Below are positions 15,800 to 22,959 of a DNA stretch of 33,801 nt, one piece after another (position 1 is the first letter of the stretch; each line of letters begins with the position of its first letter). Source of the DNA: Bacteroidales bacterium UBA4331. Its GTDB lineage: Bacteria > Bacteroidota > Bacteroidia > Bacteroidales > Paludibacteraceae. Both the position numbers and the translations under genes were made by a program. The notes under the pieces are model-generated. The model did not search any database. It was not told the DNA's origin and worked only from the letters and a program-made list of their open reading frames with translations. The stretch lies in assembly GCA_002394395.1 (NCBI GenBank), contig DGTR01000022.1, positions 1 through 33,801 of the forward strand, in the 5' to 3' direction.

Positions 15800-17449
15800 A
15801 TGGCAACTAAACATTATTTATCCTATTTACAAGAAACAATGCGCCGCCGCTGGAACTGCATCGCTTTGCAGGACTTGGATGGTGTGAACAAATATACCTA
15901 TGCGGAGTTAGCTGCAGCGATAAAAAAGTTGCATGTAACTTGGCAGGAGTTAGGAATCAAAGAGGGCGATAAAATCGCGCTTTGCGGACGTAACTGTGCT
16001 AACTGGGGATTGTTATTCTTAGCGGCAGAGAGTTACAAAGCGGTAGTCGTATCCATTTTGCCGGATTTCACGGCGGAGGGTATCTACTCGTTGGTGGACC
16101 ACTCTGAGGCTTCCCTGCTCTACGTAGGTCCAAACGTAAAGAAGAAAATTGATCCGAAGATGATGAAGGGTCTAAAGGCCACCATCTTCATGGACGATAT
16201 GACGATTGTAGAGGCTGACGCTGCTACCCAGAAAGCATTCGACGGTGTAGAGGCAGCATTCGTAAAAGCATACCCGAACGGTGTAAAGATAGAGGATATA
16301 CAGTTACCTACGGACAATCTGGAGGAACTGGCAGTTATCAACTATACCAGCGGTTCTACGGGTAATCCGAAGGGTGTGATGCTGACGCACCTCAACTTAA
16401 GCGGAAACGTAGAGTTCGCATGCCAGCGTATTCCTCATAAACCGGGTGATAAAGTACTCTCAATGTTGCCGATTGCACATATGTTCGGATTGATGTTCGA
16501 GTTCCTGTATCAGGTATGTGATGGCGCAGAGACGTATTTCTTAACGCAGGCACCTACCCCAACGGTACTGATGAAAGCCTTTGCACAAGTCAAGCCGTTC
16601 ATGATCCTCACCGTTCCTTTGGTAATCGAGAAGATCGTGAAGAAAGGTGTACTGCCGAAGATCAGCAGCCCGCTGATGAAGGTACTATGGAAGACTCCGG
16701 GTATCAACCATCTTGTGCGCGGCAAAGTAAAAGAAGGATTGGACAAAACCTTCGGAGGTCAATTACGTTACCTCATCATTGGCGGCGCCGCTCTGAACGG
16801 AGAAGTAGAGCAAGTGCTCCATGATATCAAATATCAATACTGCGTAGGCTACGGCATGACCGAGTGCGCTCCGCTGATCAGTTACGAAGATTGGTGGGCA
16901 TACAAATTCCATAGTTGCGGTAAAGGCATTGAGCAATGCCATGTACGCATTGATTCAGAAGATCCGACCTCCAAGGACGGCGAAATCCAAGTAAAGGGAA
17001 TCAACGTCATGAAGGGTTATTATAAGAACGAAGAGGCAACCAAAGCGGTATTCACCGAGGATGGTTGGATGCGCACAGGTGACCTCGGTGTATTGGATAA
17101 GGAAGGAAACATCTATATCCACGGCCGTTCGAAGAATATGATCCTTGGTCCTTCCGGTCAGAATATCTACCCGGAGGAGTTGGAGGACAAACTGAACTCT
17201 ATGCCTTGTGTAGTAGAATCCATCGTAGTGGATCGCGACCATAAGTTGGTGGCACTCGTATTCCCGGACACCTCCGCGGAAGGCAAGAAATTATTAGGTA
17301 CCAAGACTCTGACACAACTCATGGAGGAGAACCGCGTAGCGGTCAACAAAGACCTTCCGAATTATAGTCAGATCAGTTCTATAGAATTAGTGGCTTCGGA
17401 GTTTGAGAAAACGCCGAAACGCTCTATCAAACGTTACTTGTATAAGTAA
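15800..17449 (+). CDS. AMP-binding long-chain acyl-CoA/acyl-ACP ligase
   Basis: This 549-residue enzyme of the ANL superfamily activates a carboxylic acid with ATP and transfers it to CoA (or a carrier protein). Motifs in order: P-loop YTSGSTGNPKG (from residue 182), GYGMTECAPLI (adenine/aromatic motif), TGDLGVLDKEGN, hinge IHGRSKNMILGPSGQNIYP and a C-terminal lysine region KTPKRSIKRYLYK. It resembles bacterial FadD-like long-chain ligases. It has its own promoter behind a candidate TetR operator and ends in a strong terminator, so it is separately regulated. Acyl chain preference cannot be read from the sequence. Confidence 0.94.
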   Translation: MATKHYLSYLQETMRRRWNCIALQDLDGVNKYTYAELAAAIKKLHVTWQELGIKEGDKIALCGRNCANWGLLFLAAESYKAVVVSILPDFTAEGIYSLVDHSEASLLYVGPNVKKKIDPKMMKGLKATIFMDDMTIVEADAATQKAFDGVEAAFVKAYPNGVKIEDIQLPTDNLEELAVINYTSGSTGNPKGVMLTHLNLSGNVEFACQRIPHKPGDKVLSMLPIAHMFGLMFEFLYQVCDGAETYFLTQAPTPTVLMKAFAQVKPFMILTVPLVIEKIVKKGVLPKISSPLMKVLWKTPGINHLVRGKVKEGLDKTFGGQLRYLIIGGAALNGEVEQVLHDIKYQYCVGYGMTECAPLISYEDWWAYKFHSCGKGIEQCHVRIDSEDPTSKDGEIQVKGINVMKGYYKNEEATKAVFTEDGWMRTGDLGVLDKEGNIYIHGRSKNMILGPSGQNIYPEELEDKLNSMPCVVESIVVDRDHKLVALVFPDTSAEGKKLLGTKTLTQLMEENRVAVNKDLPNYSQISSIELVASEFEKTPKRSIKRYLYK

Positions 17450-17455
17450 CAACCC

Positions 17456-17525
17456 ACGTTATGGAGTGGTTTCCATAACGTTCTGTAAATAATAAGTGAG
17501 TAAGTATGAGATTCCTTCGGGAATC
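17456..17525 (+). other. Two hairpins in the 3' region of the ligase transcript
   Basis: ACGTTATGGA-N6-TCCATAACGT (17456-17481) is a perfect 10-base stem right after the stop codon; GATTCC-TTCG-GGAATC (17510-17525) is a UUCG-loop hairpin. Neither has a U-tract. With the terminator they form three successive stems, which may protect the 3' end. Confidence 0.6.
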
Positions 17526-17531
17526 AAAGCT

Positions 17532-17565
17532 GGCGCGTTACTGGGAAGCAACGCGCCTGTTTTTT
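17532..17565 (+). terminator. Rho-independent terminator after the acyl-CoA ligase
   Basis: A perfect 8-base GC-rich stem, GGCGCGTT (17532-17539) and AACGCGCC (17550-17557), is followed by TGTTTTTT. It ends the plus-strand transcript and separates it from the convergent pectate lyase gene. Confidence 0.9.
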
Positions 17566-17605
17566 ATATACCGTCGAATGATTTAGATTAAAACTAATAA
17601 AGGAT

Positions 17606-19264
17606 TTACAACTCCTGTCCTTGGAGTGTGTAGAATTTGTCTCCGCGCTTAATCAGCAACTGCCCATCGCGGAAAATCTTATAGGAACCAACACCATTCT
17701 CTCGAAGAGAAGTATTCTCTATTCCTGCGGGCTCATGGTAACCATCGTCCATAGGCATCTTATGCATCATAGCATAATGCAGATACATCTCCAACATCGT
17801 ATATCCCGATGCATGACGGACATTATTATCCGGGGTATTCGGGTCACAGCCGTTGACACTCTCCCACTCGTCCGGCATTCCGTCTTGGTCCGTATCTACT
17901 AATGCTGTCACCTGTGGATAGTCATAGAAGCCCTCGGCGTCGGTCTCCAAGTCAATAATTCCTTTCTTTTTTCCTTTATAACCTTCGTATGTATGCGTTC
18001 CGGCTTCTGTATCTTTAATCAGCCGCAATTCTACGTGATCACGAGGGAAACATCCTACCGTATCCATTACCGTTTGATAGGCATTTGCAGCATCTTCATA
18101 TTCACCTACTGCATATGCGTACATATCAAAATCGTAGCTACCATAGATAGAATCTTCGGTCCATCTCCACCAAGGTGTCTTAGGGCGAATCAGTGTATCC
18201 ACCCGCAACGTATCTACATTACTATACGGTGATTTGCCATGTACCGCCGACCAGTTATTTGCCGTAGCAGAAGGAACTCCGTCAAATACATTACCGGATA
18301 AATACCATTGACTCGGTCCCCATGAAGTAGCACCGGAACGCGCAGCCTCCACAGAGACAAAATCTTTTTGCGACTTGGTGGTATTAGGGCCTACTTTGTA
18401 GTAATTGTTGATAAAATTACACTCGTGAGCAGAATTCAAGCCGTTAAAAGAATCTATCTTTGCTGTATTTTCTCCTCCATAGCAACCTGTCGAACCTCCT
18501 TCGTAGTTATATTGTACATTATTGATATAATCCAGATAAACAACCCAGTCATTGCTTTGCGCACCATTAAAACGGCAGGAACGAGCATTATTATTAACCA
18601 ATAGATTATGATGATACGAAGCCGGCGAACCACCCCATTGACATCCGTAGGCGCGAGGTTGTTTAGGATGACCGGAATAATAAAGCCCTTCATGCACTAT
18701 ACAATATTGAATTGTCAAGAAATGGCTATCATTGGAGTTCATATTCTCTTCTGTGGACCATCCAAAATCGCAATGGTCAAAGATATAGTTCTCGCAGTTT
18801 TCCGCTCCTACAGCATTTGCTTTCAGCAAGTTACCATTTACATCGGCATGCCCGATGCGGAAACGGAGATTACGGACAATAAAGTTTTTCGATCCTCCGA
18901 ACTCCGTTTTATGATGGGTAATGACGATTCCTAACCCCGGTGCAGTTTGACCGGCAAGGGTAAAGTTCTCCCTGCGGTTAAAATAGAGCCGATCAACCAA
19001 CCGGATCTCGCCGGATACGGCAAAGCACACCGTGAGAGGTTCGCCCGGGAACTGCTTGATAGCCCATCGAAGCGAACCTTCTGTCTCGCCGTTGGCATCG
19101 TCAGCAAGCGTGGTCACATACACCACTTTACCGCCACGACCACCGGACGTGTATTTACCAAATCCCTCTGCGCCGGGGAACGCCACAAGGGTATCTGGCA
19201 AAAGGCCTGCAGACAAGGGACAAAGGGCAAAAGTACAAAGTACTAGGGTTAAAATCTTTTTCAT
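17606..19264 (-). CDS. Secreted pectate lyase-like polysaccharide lyase
   Basis: The 552-residue protein is an extracytoplasmic right-handed beta-helix enzyme resembling family PL1 pectate lyases of Bacteroides, which cleave pectic galacturonan by beta-elimination. From the ATG at 19264 it has a signal peptide (MKKILTLVLCTFALCPLSAG), the opening VAFPGAEGFGKYTSGGRGG, a helix core with IVRNLRFRIG and FDHCDFGWS segments, a calcium-binding type-3 thrombospondin-like repeat DTDQDGMPDEWE, and a C-terminal tail KIFRDGQLLIKRGDKFYT typical of secreted Bacteroidales proteins. A longer frame to 19324 exists, but the ATG at 19264 overlaps the upstream stop as ATGA and begins the signal peptide, so I prefer it. 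No SusCD partners are adjacent. Confidence 0.88.
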   Translation of the reverse strand: MKKILTLVLCTFALCPLSAGLLPDTLVAFPGAEGFGKYTSGGRGGKVVYVTTLADDANGETEGSLRWAIKQFPGEPLTVCFAVSGEIRLVDRLYFNRRENFTLAGQTAPGLGIVITHHKTEFGGSKNFIVRNLRFRIGHADVNGNLLKANAVGAENCENYIFDHCDFGWSTEENMNSNDSHFLTIQYCIVHEGLYYSGHPKQPRAYGCQWGGSPASYHHNLLVNNNARSCRFNGAQSNDWVVYLDYINNVQYNYEGGSTGCYGGENTAKIDSFNGLNSAHECNFINNYYKVGPNTTKSQKDFVSVEAARSGATSWGPSQWYLSGNVFDGVPSATANNWSAVHGKSPYSNVDTLRVDTLIRPKTPWWRWTEDSIYGSYDFDMYAYAVGEYEDAANAYQTVMDTVGCFPRDHVELRLIKDTEAGTHTYEGYKGKKKGIIDLETDAEGFYDYPQVTALVDTDQDGMPDEWESVNGCDPNTPDNNVRHASGYTMLEMYLHYAMMHKMPMDDGYHEPAGIENTSLRENGVGSYKIFRDGQLLIKRGDKFYTLQGQEL

Positions 19265-19962
19265 GATATTTGGGTTGTTAATGCGCGCCATAGTGCGTCG
19301 TCCGGCACCGGAGCTGTAATACATATATTTTGCTTACTTACAGGATGAATAAATTCTATTTGCCGCGCGTGGAGACAGATACCTCCATCGGGATTAGAGC
19401 GCTTTGCGCCATACTTGAGGTCGCCTTTTATCGGACAACCGATAGCTGCCAACTGGCATCGTATCTGGTGATGCCGTCCGGTCTCTAAGTTCACTTCCAA
19501 AAGCGTGTAGTGGTCGCCTTTAACAAGCGTCTTATAGGTCAACACTGCCAACTTAGCATCCTTATCCCTCCCTTGTGGGGAGGGTTTGGGGGTTGATATA
19601 TAACTTTTGTTCTGCGCCTCATTACGCACAAGCCAGTTCTCCAGCCGCGCCTCGGGTACTTTCGGTGTACCTTGCACAATTGCCCAATAGGTCTTTCGAA
19701 TCTGCTCGTGGCTCTTGAACATCTCATTGAGACGGGTGAGAGCCTTGGACGTACGGGCAAAAAGCACCACACCGCTTGTCGGACGGTCGAGACGATGCGT
19801 CACGCCTAAGAATACCTCACCGGGCTTGTTGTACTTTTCTTTGATATAAGCCTTTACGGTCTCGCTCAGCGGGGTATCTCCGGTCTTGTCGCCCTGCACA
19901 ATCTCGTTGCAGGTCTTATTGACAGCTATAATATGGTTATCTTCGTAAAGTACTTCCATCAT
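19261..19962 (-). CDS. RluA-family pseudouridine synthase
   Basis: An RNA-modifying enzyme that isomerises uridine to pseudouridine. The catalytic motif HRLDRPTSG carries Asp59, and the C-terminal family segment LETGRHHQIRCQLAAIGCPI is present. At 233 residues without an S4 domain it matches the short RluA-like proteins; the target RNA is unknown. A Pro-rich insert TPKPSPQGRDK (about 124-134) is encoded by a C-rich hairpin repeat (19566-19584) and is not expected to be conserved. Start is ATG 19962 or the adjacent ATG 19959. It overlaps the pectate lyase start by four bases. Confidence 0.92.
   Translation of the reverse strand: MMEVLYEDNHIIAVNKTCNEIVQGDKTGDTPLSETVKAYIKEKYNKPGEVFLGVTHRLDRPTSGVVLFARTSKALTRLNEMFKSHEQIRKTYWAIVQGTPKVPEARLENWLVRNEAQNKSYISTPKPSPQGRDKDAKLAVLTYKTLVKGDHYTLLEVNLETGRHHQIRCQLAAIGCPIKGDLKYGAKRSNPDGGICLHARQIEFIHPVSKQNICITAPVPDDALWRALTTQIS
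19566..19584. repeat. C-rich hairpin repeat inside the pseudouridine synthase gene
   Basis: CCCTCCC-TTGTG-GGGAGGG is a perfect 7-base inverted repeat followed by TTTGGGGGTTG. Sequences of this kind recur between genes in many Bacteroidota; here it is translated in frame. Confidence 0.65.
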
Positions 19963-20000
19963 TTCATCATTTAGCGAAGCGGATCATTCCATCATTGACA
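19954..20000. repeat. AATGAT word repeat with CCGCTTCGCT core at the rlmB/rluA junction
   Basis: Read on the minus strand the 29-base spacer and its borders consist of AATGATGGAATGAT, then CCGCTTCGCT, then AAATGATGAAATGATGG. The central ten bases are identical to the spacer core of the TGACAGA repeats in uvrA, with a different flanking word. It provides the rluA-like start codon and the rlmB-like stop. Confidence 0.65.
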
Positions 20001-20792
20001 ACTCCGCTGTCTGACAGCTTCGTAGATAAATACGCCTGCAGCGACGGAGACGTTCAGGCTCTCGATAACACCCGTCATCGGCAAACGCACTTGGTCCGTA
20101 CAGAGTTTTAGGTTCTCTTCATAGATACCTTTTTCCTCACTTCCCATGACGATACAGGTCGGCACGGTCATATCTACTTCGGTATAGTTTCGATCCGTAT
20201 GTTCGGTGGCAGCGACAACGCGAAGACCGCTTTCTTGTAGGTAACGAAGTGTATTTTGCAGATTTTCTACCTTGCAAATAGGCAAAGAATGCAGCGCACC
20301 CGCCGATGCCTTGACCGCGTCGCCGTTGATCGCCGCACTGCCTCGCGTACCTATTATCAGCGCGTGAACACCCGCGCATACGCAGGTACGTGCGATAGCT
20401 CCAAAGTTTCGCACATCGGTCACGCCATCCAGCATCACTAGAAGCGGAGTCTTGCCTTCATCATAGAGACTTTGAACCAAACTATCCAGCGGCGTAAACT
20501 CTATCGGACTGAGGAAAGCAATCACACCCTGGTGGTTTTTGTCGGTAAACTGATTGAGTTTTTCTAAGGGCACACGTTGAATCTGCGTGCCGGTGCCTTC
20601 TAACTTAATGAGTAACTCACGGCCGATAGCCGAAGACATATCCCGGCGGACGAGCACTTTGTCCAGCACTTTGCCGGCATCGATAGCTTCCATCACTGCG
20701 CGGACGCCGAAGATCATTTCTTTCTCCGGCGGACGTTTGGTGTCGTACGACTTGCGAGTCGTGGGTTTTAACGGATGATTGGTATATTGCAT
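19992..20792 (-). CDS. rlmB: TrmH/SpoU-family rRNA 2'-O-methyltransferase (RlmB-like)
   Basis: A SAM-dependent SPOUT-fold enzyme that methylates a ribose 2'-OH in RNA; RlmB acts on G2251 of 23S rRNA. The N-terminal substrate-binding domain begins EMIFGVRAVMEAID after a basic 24-residue leader, and the three SPOUT motifs are present: DVRNFGAIART, IVMGSEEKGI and PMTGVIESLNVSVAAGV. Length is 266 residues, usual for the family. The last codons (RQRSCQ) coincide with a GCTGTC-A-GACAGC palindrome that may belong to the TGACAGA repeat family. It follows the dsbD-like gene by three bases. The exact target nucleotide is inferred from family only. Confidence 0.9.
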   Translation of the reverse strand: MQYTNHPLKPTTRKSYDTKRPPEKEMIFGVRAVMEAIDAGKVLDKVLVRRDMSSAIGRELLIKLEGTGTQIQRVPLEKLNQFTDKNHQGVIAFLSPIEFTPLDSLVQSLYDEGKTPLLVMLDGVTDVRNFGAIARTCVCAGVHALIIGTRGSAAINGDAVKASAGALHSLPICKVENLQNTLRYLQESGLRVVAATEHTDRNYTEVDMTVPTCIVMGSEEKGIYEENLKLCTDQVRLPMTGVIESLNVSVAAGVFIYEAVRQRSCQ

Positions 20793-20795
20793 AAT

Positions 20796-22409
20796 TTAGT
20801 ATTTTAGCCAGTTAATAAATTCCATCGGGTCGGTGGTAAACGCCATCGGCTCAGCTACTTGCGTACCATACGCATCAAGTTGGACGTAGTACGGCTGAGC
20901 ATTCGAGCCGAACTGCTCGCGCTGAATAGCAGAGTTACGATCCCCTATTCCGTCGCGTTTGTCATCGACGAAAAGCTCAATGAAGACGTAGTTCCGCAGA
21001 CGTGCCTTGACGGAGTCGTTATCCAGGACGTAAGCCTCCATCTTACGGCAGTTCACACAGCCGTAACCCGTAAAATCAATGATCACCGGTTTGCCCGTTT
21101 GCCGTGCGTACGCTAAACCCTCTTCGTAATCGTGAAAGACCTCTCTGCCCTCTATCTCCATAGGCGGTGCAAACGCGCTGATAGCTTTCACGGGCGCGCC
21201 GCGAAGACCCGGTACCAGATAAAACGCAAAGGCCAGGGATGGGATGATCACGATCGCACGGATGATTTTACGTGGGGTCGATACGCTCCATATATCCCAT
21301 ATAAGATAGATTCCTATGCCCAGGAAGCAAACGATCCATATCGCGATAAAGAGCCATCTCGGCAATATACCCCACCCATACGCCATGTCTGCTACGGAGA
21401 GGAATTTCAGCGAGAGTGCGAGTTCGAGGAATGCCAAAACGACCTTGAAAGAGGTCATCCAATCGCCGGATTTCGGTGCTTGTTTGAGCCATTCAGGGAA
21501 CATCGCAAACAGCGAGAACGGCAGCGCCAGCGCAATCGCAAAGCCTAACATGCCCATCGTCGGTGCTAAGAGGCTGCGTCCGGCTGCTTCCACCAGCAAC
21601 GTCCCGATGATCGGTCCCGTACAAGAAAAGCTCACGATGACCAGCGTGAAAGCCATCAGCAGAATACTGAGGAAACCGCCTGTCGAACGGGCTTTGTTAT
21701 CGAGCGCCGTGGACCAGCTGTCCGGCAGCGTGATCTCAAAGAGCCCGAAGAACGAGAGCGCAAAAACAACGAGTATCAGGAAGAACACGATATTCACTAC
21801 CGCGTTGGTACTGAGGTCATTCAATGCCGACGCACCAAAAAGGATCGTCACCAAGAGGCCGAGCCCCACATAGAGAATAACAATGCTCAAACCGTATAGG
21901 ACAGCATCTTTTAGTCCGCCGCCTTTCTTCAGGAAGAAGCTCACCGTCATCGGAATGATCGGCCACACGCAAGGCGTGAAGATAGCCAACAATCCTCCTA
22001 AGAGACCTAACAAGAATATCCGGAGGAGATCGGCTACGCCTGACAGACCACTTTCGCTGACAGACCGCTCCGCTGACAGATCGTCCTTCGGACTGACAGA
22101 TTCATATTCCCAGATTTCCGGAGCGGTACACATGACGTCATTGCAGGCGTTGAAGCGTATCGGTGCCAAATCGGTCTTGGCGACGGTCATGGAGAAAGAA
22201 TCCTTGAACTCCTGGGTAAACATAAACTCCCCCATCTCCAGAATCGACATGTGCCATCCGGGCTCCACTACGGCACGCAGCCGCACACTGTCACCCACTT
22301 CTTCGCCGCTCCATTTCACAGGTTGTACCAACTGCGCGAACAGCGGATTAAAGACCGCTGCGCTAAAAGACAAGAGAAAAAATACTAATATAGTTACTAT
22401 TCGTTTCAT
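20796..22409 (-). CDS. dsbD: DsbD-like thiol:disulfide transporter with C-terminal thioredoxin domain
   Basis: DsbD carries electrons from cytoplasmic thioredoxin across the inner membrane to periplasmic partners. The 537-residue protein has the full three-part order: a signal peptide (to about residue 26), an N-terminal periplasmic domain with a cysteine pair CNDVMC (Cys89, Cys94), eight or so membrane helices from about residue 125 with TPCVWP and SFSCTGPIIG cysteine motifs, and a C-terminal thioredoxin domain with GYGCVNCRKME (Cys451, Cys454). Residues 103-124, the linker before the first helix, are encoded by a four-word TGACAGA repeat. The ATG overlaps the hpt stop by four bases (22406-22409). 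Confidence 0.94.
   Translation of the reverse strand: MKRIVTILVFFLLSFSAAVFNPLFAQLVQPVKWSGEEVGDSVRLRAVVEPGWHMSILEMGEFMFTQEFKDSFSMTVAKTDLAPIRFNACNDVMCTAPEIWEYESVSPKDDLSAERSVSESGLSGVADLLRIFLLGLLGGLLAIFTPCVWPIIPMTVSFFLKKGGGLKDAVLYGLSIVILYVGLGLLVTILFGASALNDLSTNAVVNIVFFLILVVFALSFFGLFEITLPDSWSTALDNKARSTGGFLSILLMAFTLVIVSFSCTGPIIGTLLVEAAGRSLLAPTMGMLGFAIALALPFSLFAMFPEWLKQAPKSGDWMTSFKVVLAFLELALSLKFLSVADMAYGWGILPRWLFIAIWIVCFLGIGIYLIWDIWSVSTPRKIIRAIVIIPSLAFAFYLVPGLRGAPVKAISAFAPPMEIEGREVFHDYEEGLAYARQTGKPVIIDFTGYGCVNCRKMEAYVLDNDSVKARLRNYVFIELFVDDKRDGIGDRNSAIQREQFGSNAQPYYVQLDAYGTQVAEPMAFTTDPMEFINWLKY
22041..22100 (-). repeat. TGACAGA repeat inside the dsbD-like gene (four words)
   Basis: On the plus strand TGACAGA stands at 22041-22047, 22058-22064, 22074-22080 and 22094-22100, with spacers of 10, 9 and 13 bases (CCACTTTCGC, CCGCTCCGC, TCGTCCTTCGGAC). 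The coding strand is the complement, giving SVSPKDDLSAERSVSESGLS in the linker between the periplasmic domain and the first membrane helix. Confidence 0.88.
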
Positions 22410-22942
22410 TTGGTTGCTTTGTATATTTCGGGTAAATTACGTGCCAAGCCGTCCAAATCCAGCCCGTAGCCGATCACAAACTCCTTGGTAATCTCCGCTC
22501 CGTAGTAATCCGGGCGGGCATCTTCGTACAGTAATTGTTCGGGCTTGAACAGCAATGCTGCGAGCGCTATCGATGCGGGTTGTTCCCGCTCAAGACGTTG
22601 TTTGAAAGCATGCATCGTCAGGCCGGAATCGATGATATCTTCAATGATGATGACGTCTTTTCCGCAGATATCTGCATTGAGCGCCAACACTTCCTCTACC
22701 TTGCCGCAAGACGCCATTCCTTGATACGAACGGAGCTGCACAAACGACATCGTGCAATCCATCGGCAGGGCGCGCAGAAGGTCGGTAGCAAAGAACACAG
22801 AGCCCTTGAGCACACAGATGAAATGCGGTTGTTTGCCGGCGTAGTCAGTAGCAATCCGCTGCGCTATGTTATTCACTATTTGCGCAATCTGAGCCTTGGT
22901 AAAGAGCGGTTCAAAAGTTATACCTTGATAAGAAACAGACAT
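22406..22942 (-). CDS. hpt: Hypoxanthine phosphoribosyltransferase
   Basis: A purine-salvage enzyme that joins hypoxanthine (and usually guanine) to PRPP in the cytoplasm. The 178-residue protein shows the PRPP-binding loop VIIIEDIIDSGLTM, the LKGSVFF segment and the flexible-loop region SFVQLRSYQG. I start it at ATG 22942 (MSVSYQGITF): the frame extends to 22981, but that would overlap the end of murA and adds non-family residues. It follows murA by 17 bases and overlaps the dsbD-like start by four. Confidence 0.94.
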   Translation of the reverse strand: MSVSYQGITFEPLFTKAQIAQIVNNIAQRIATDYAGKQPHFICVLKGSVFFATDLLRALPMDCTMSFVQLRSYQGMASCGKVEEVLALNADICGKDVIIIEDIIDSGLTMHAFKQRLEREQPASIALAALLFKPEQLLYEDARPDYYGAEITKEFVIGYGLDLDGLARNLPEIYKATK

Positions 22943-22959
22943 AATTATAAGTATTTGAG

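Noticed and set aside
22041..22100. A CRISPR array, suggested by regular words and spacers
   Set aside because: Words are 7 bases and spacers 9-16, far below CRISPR sizes; the stretch is translated in frame and no cas gene is present.
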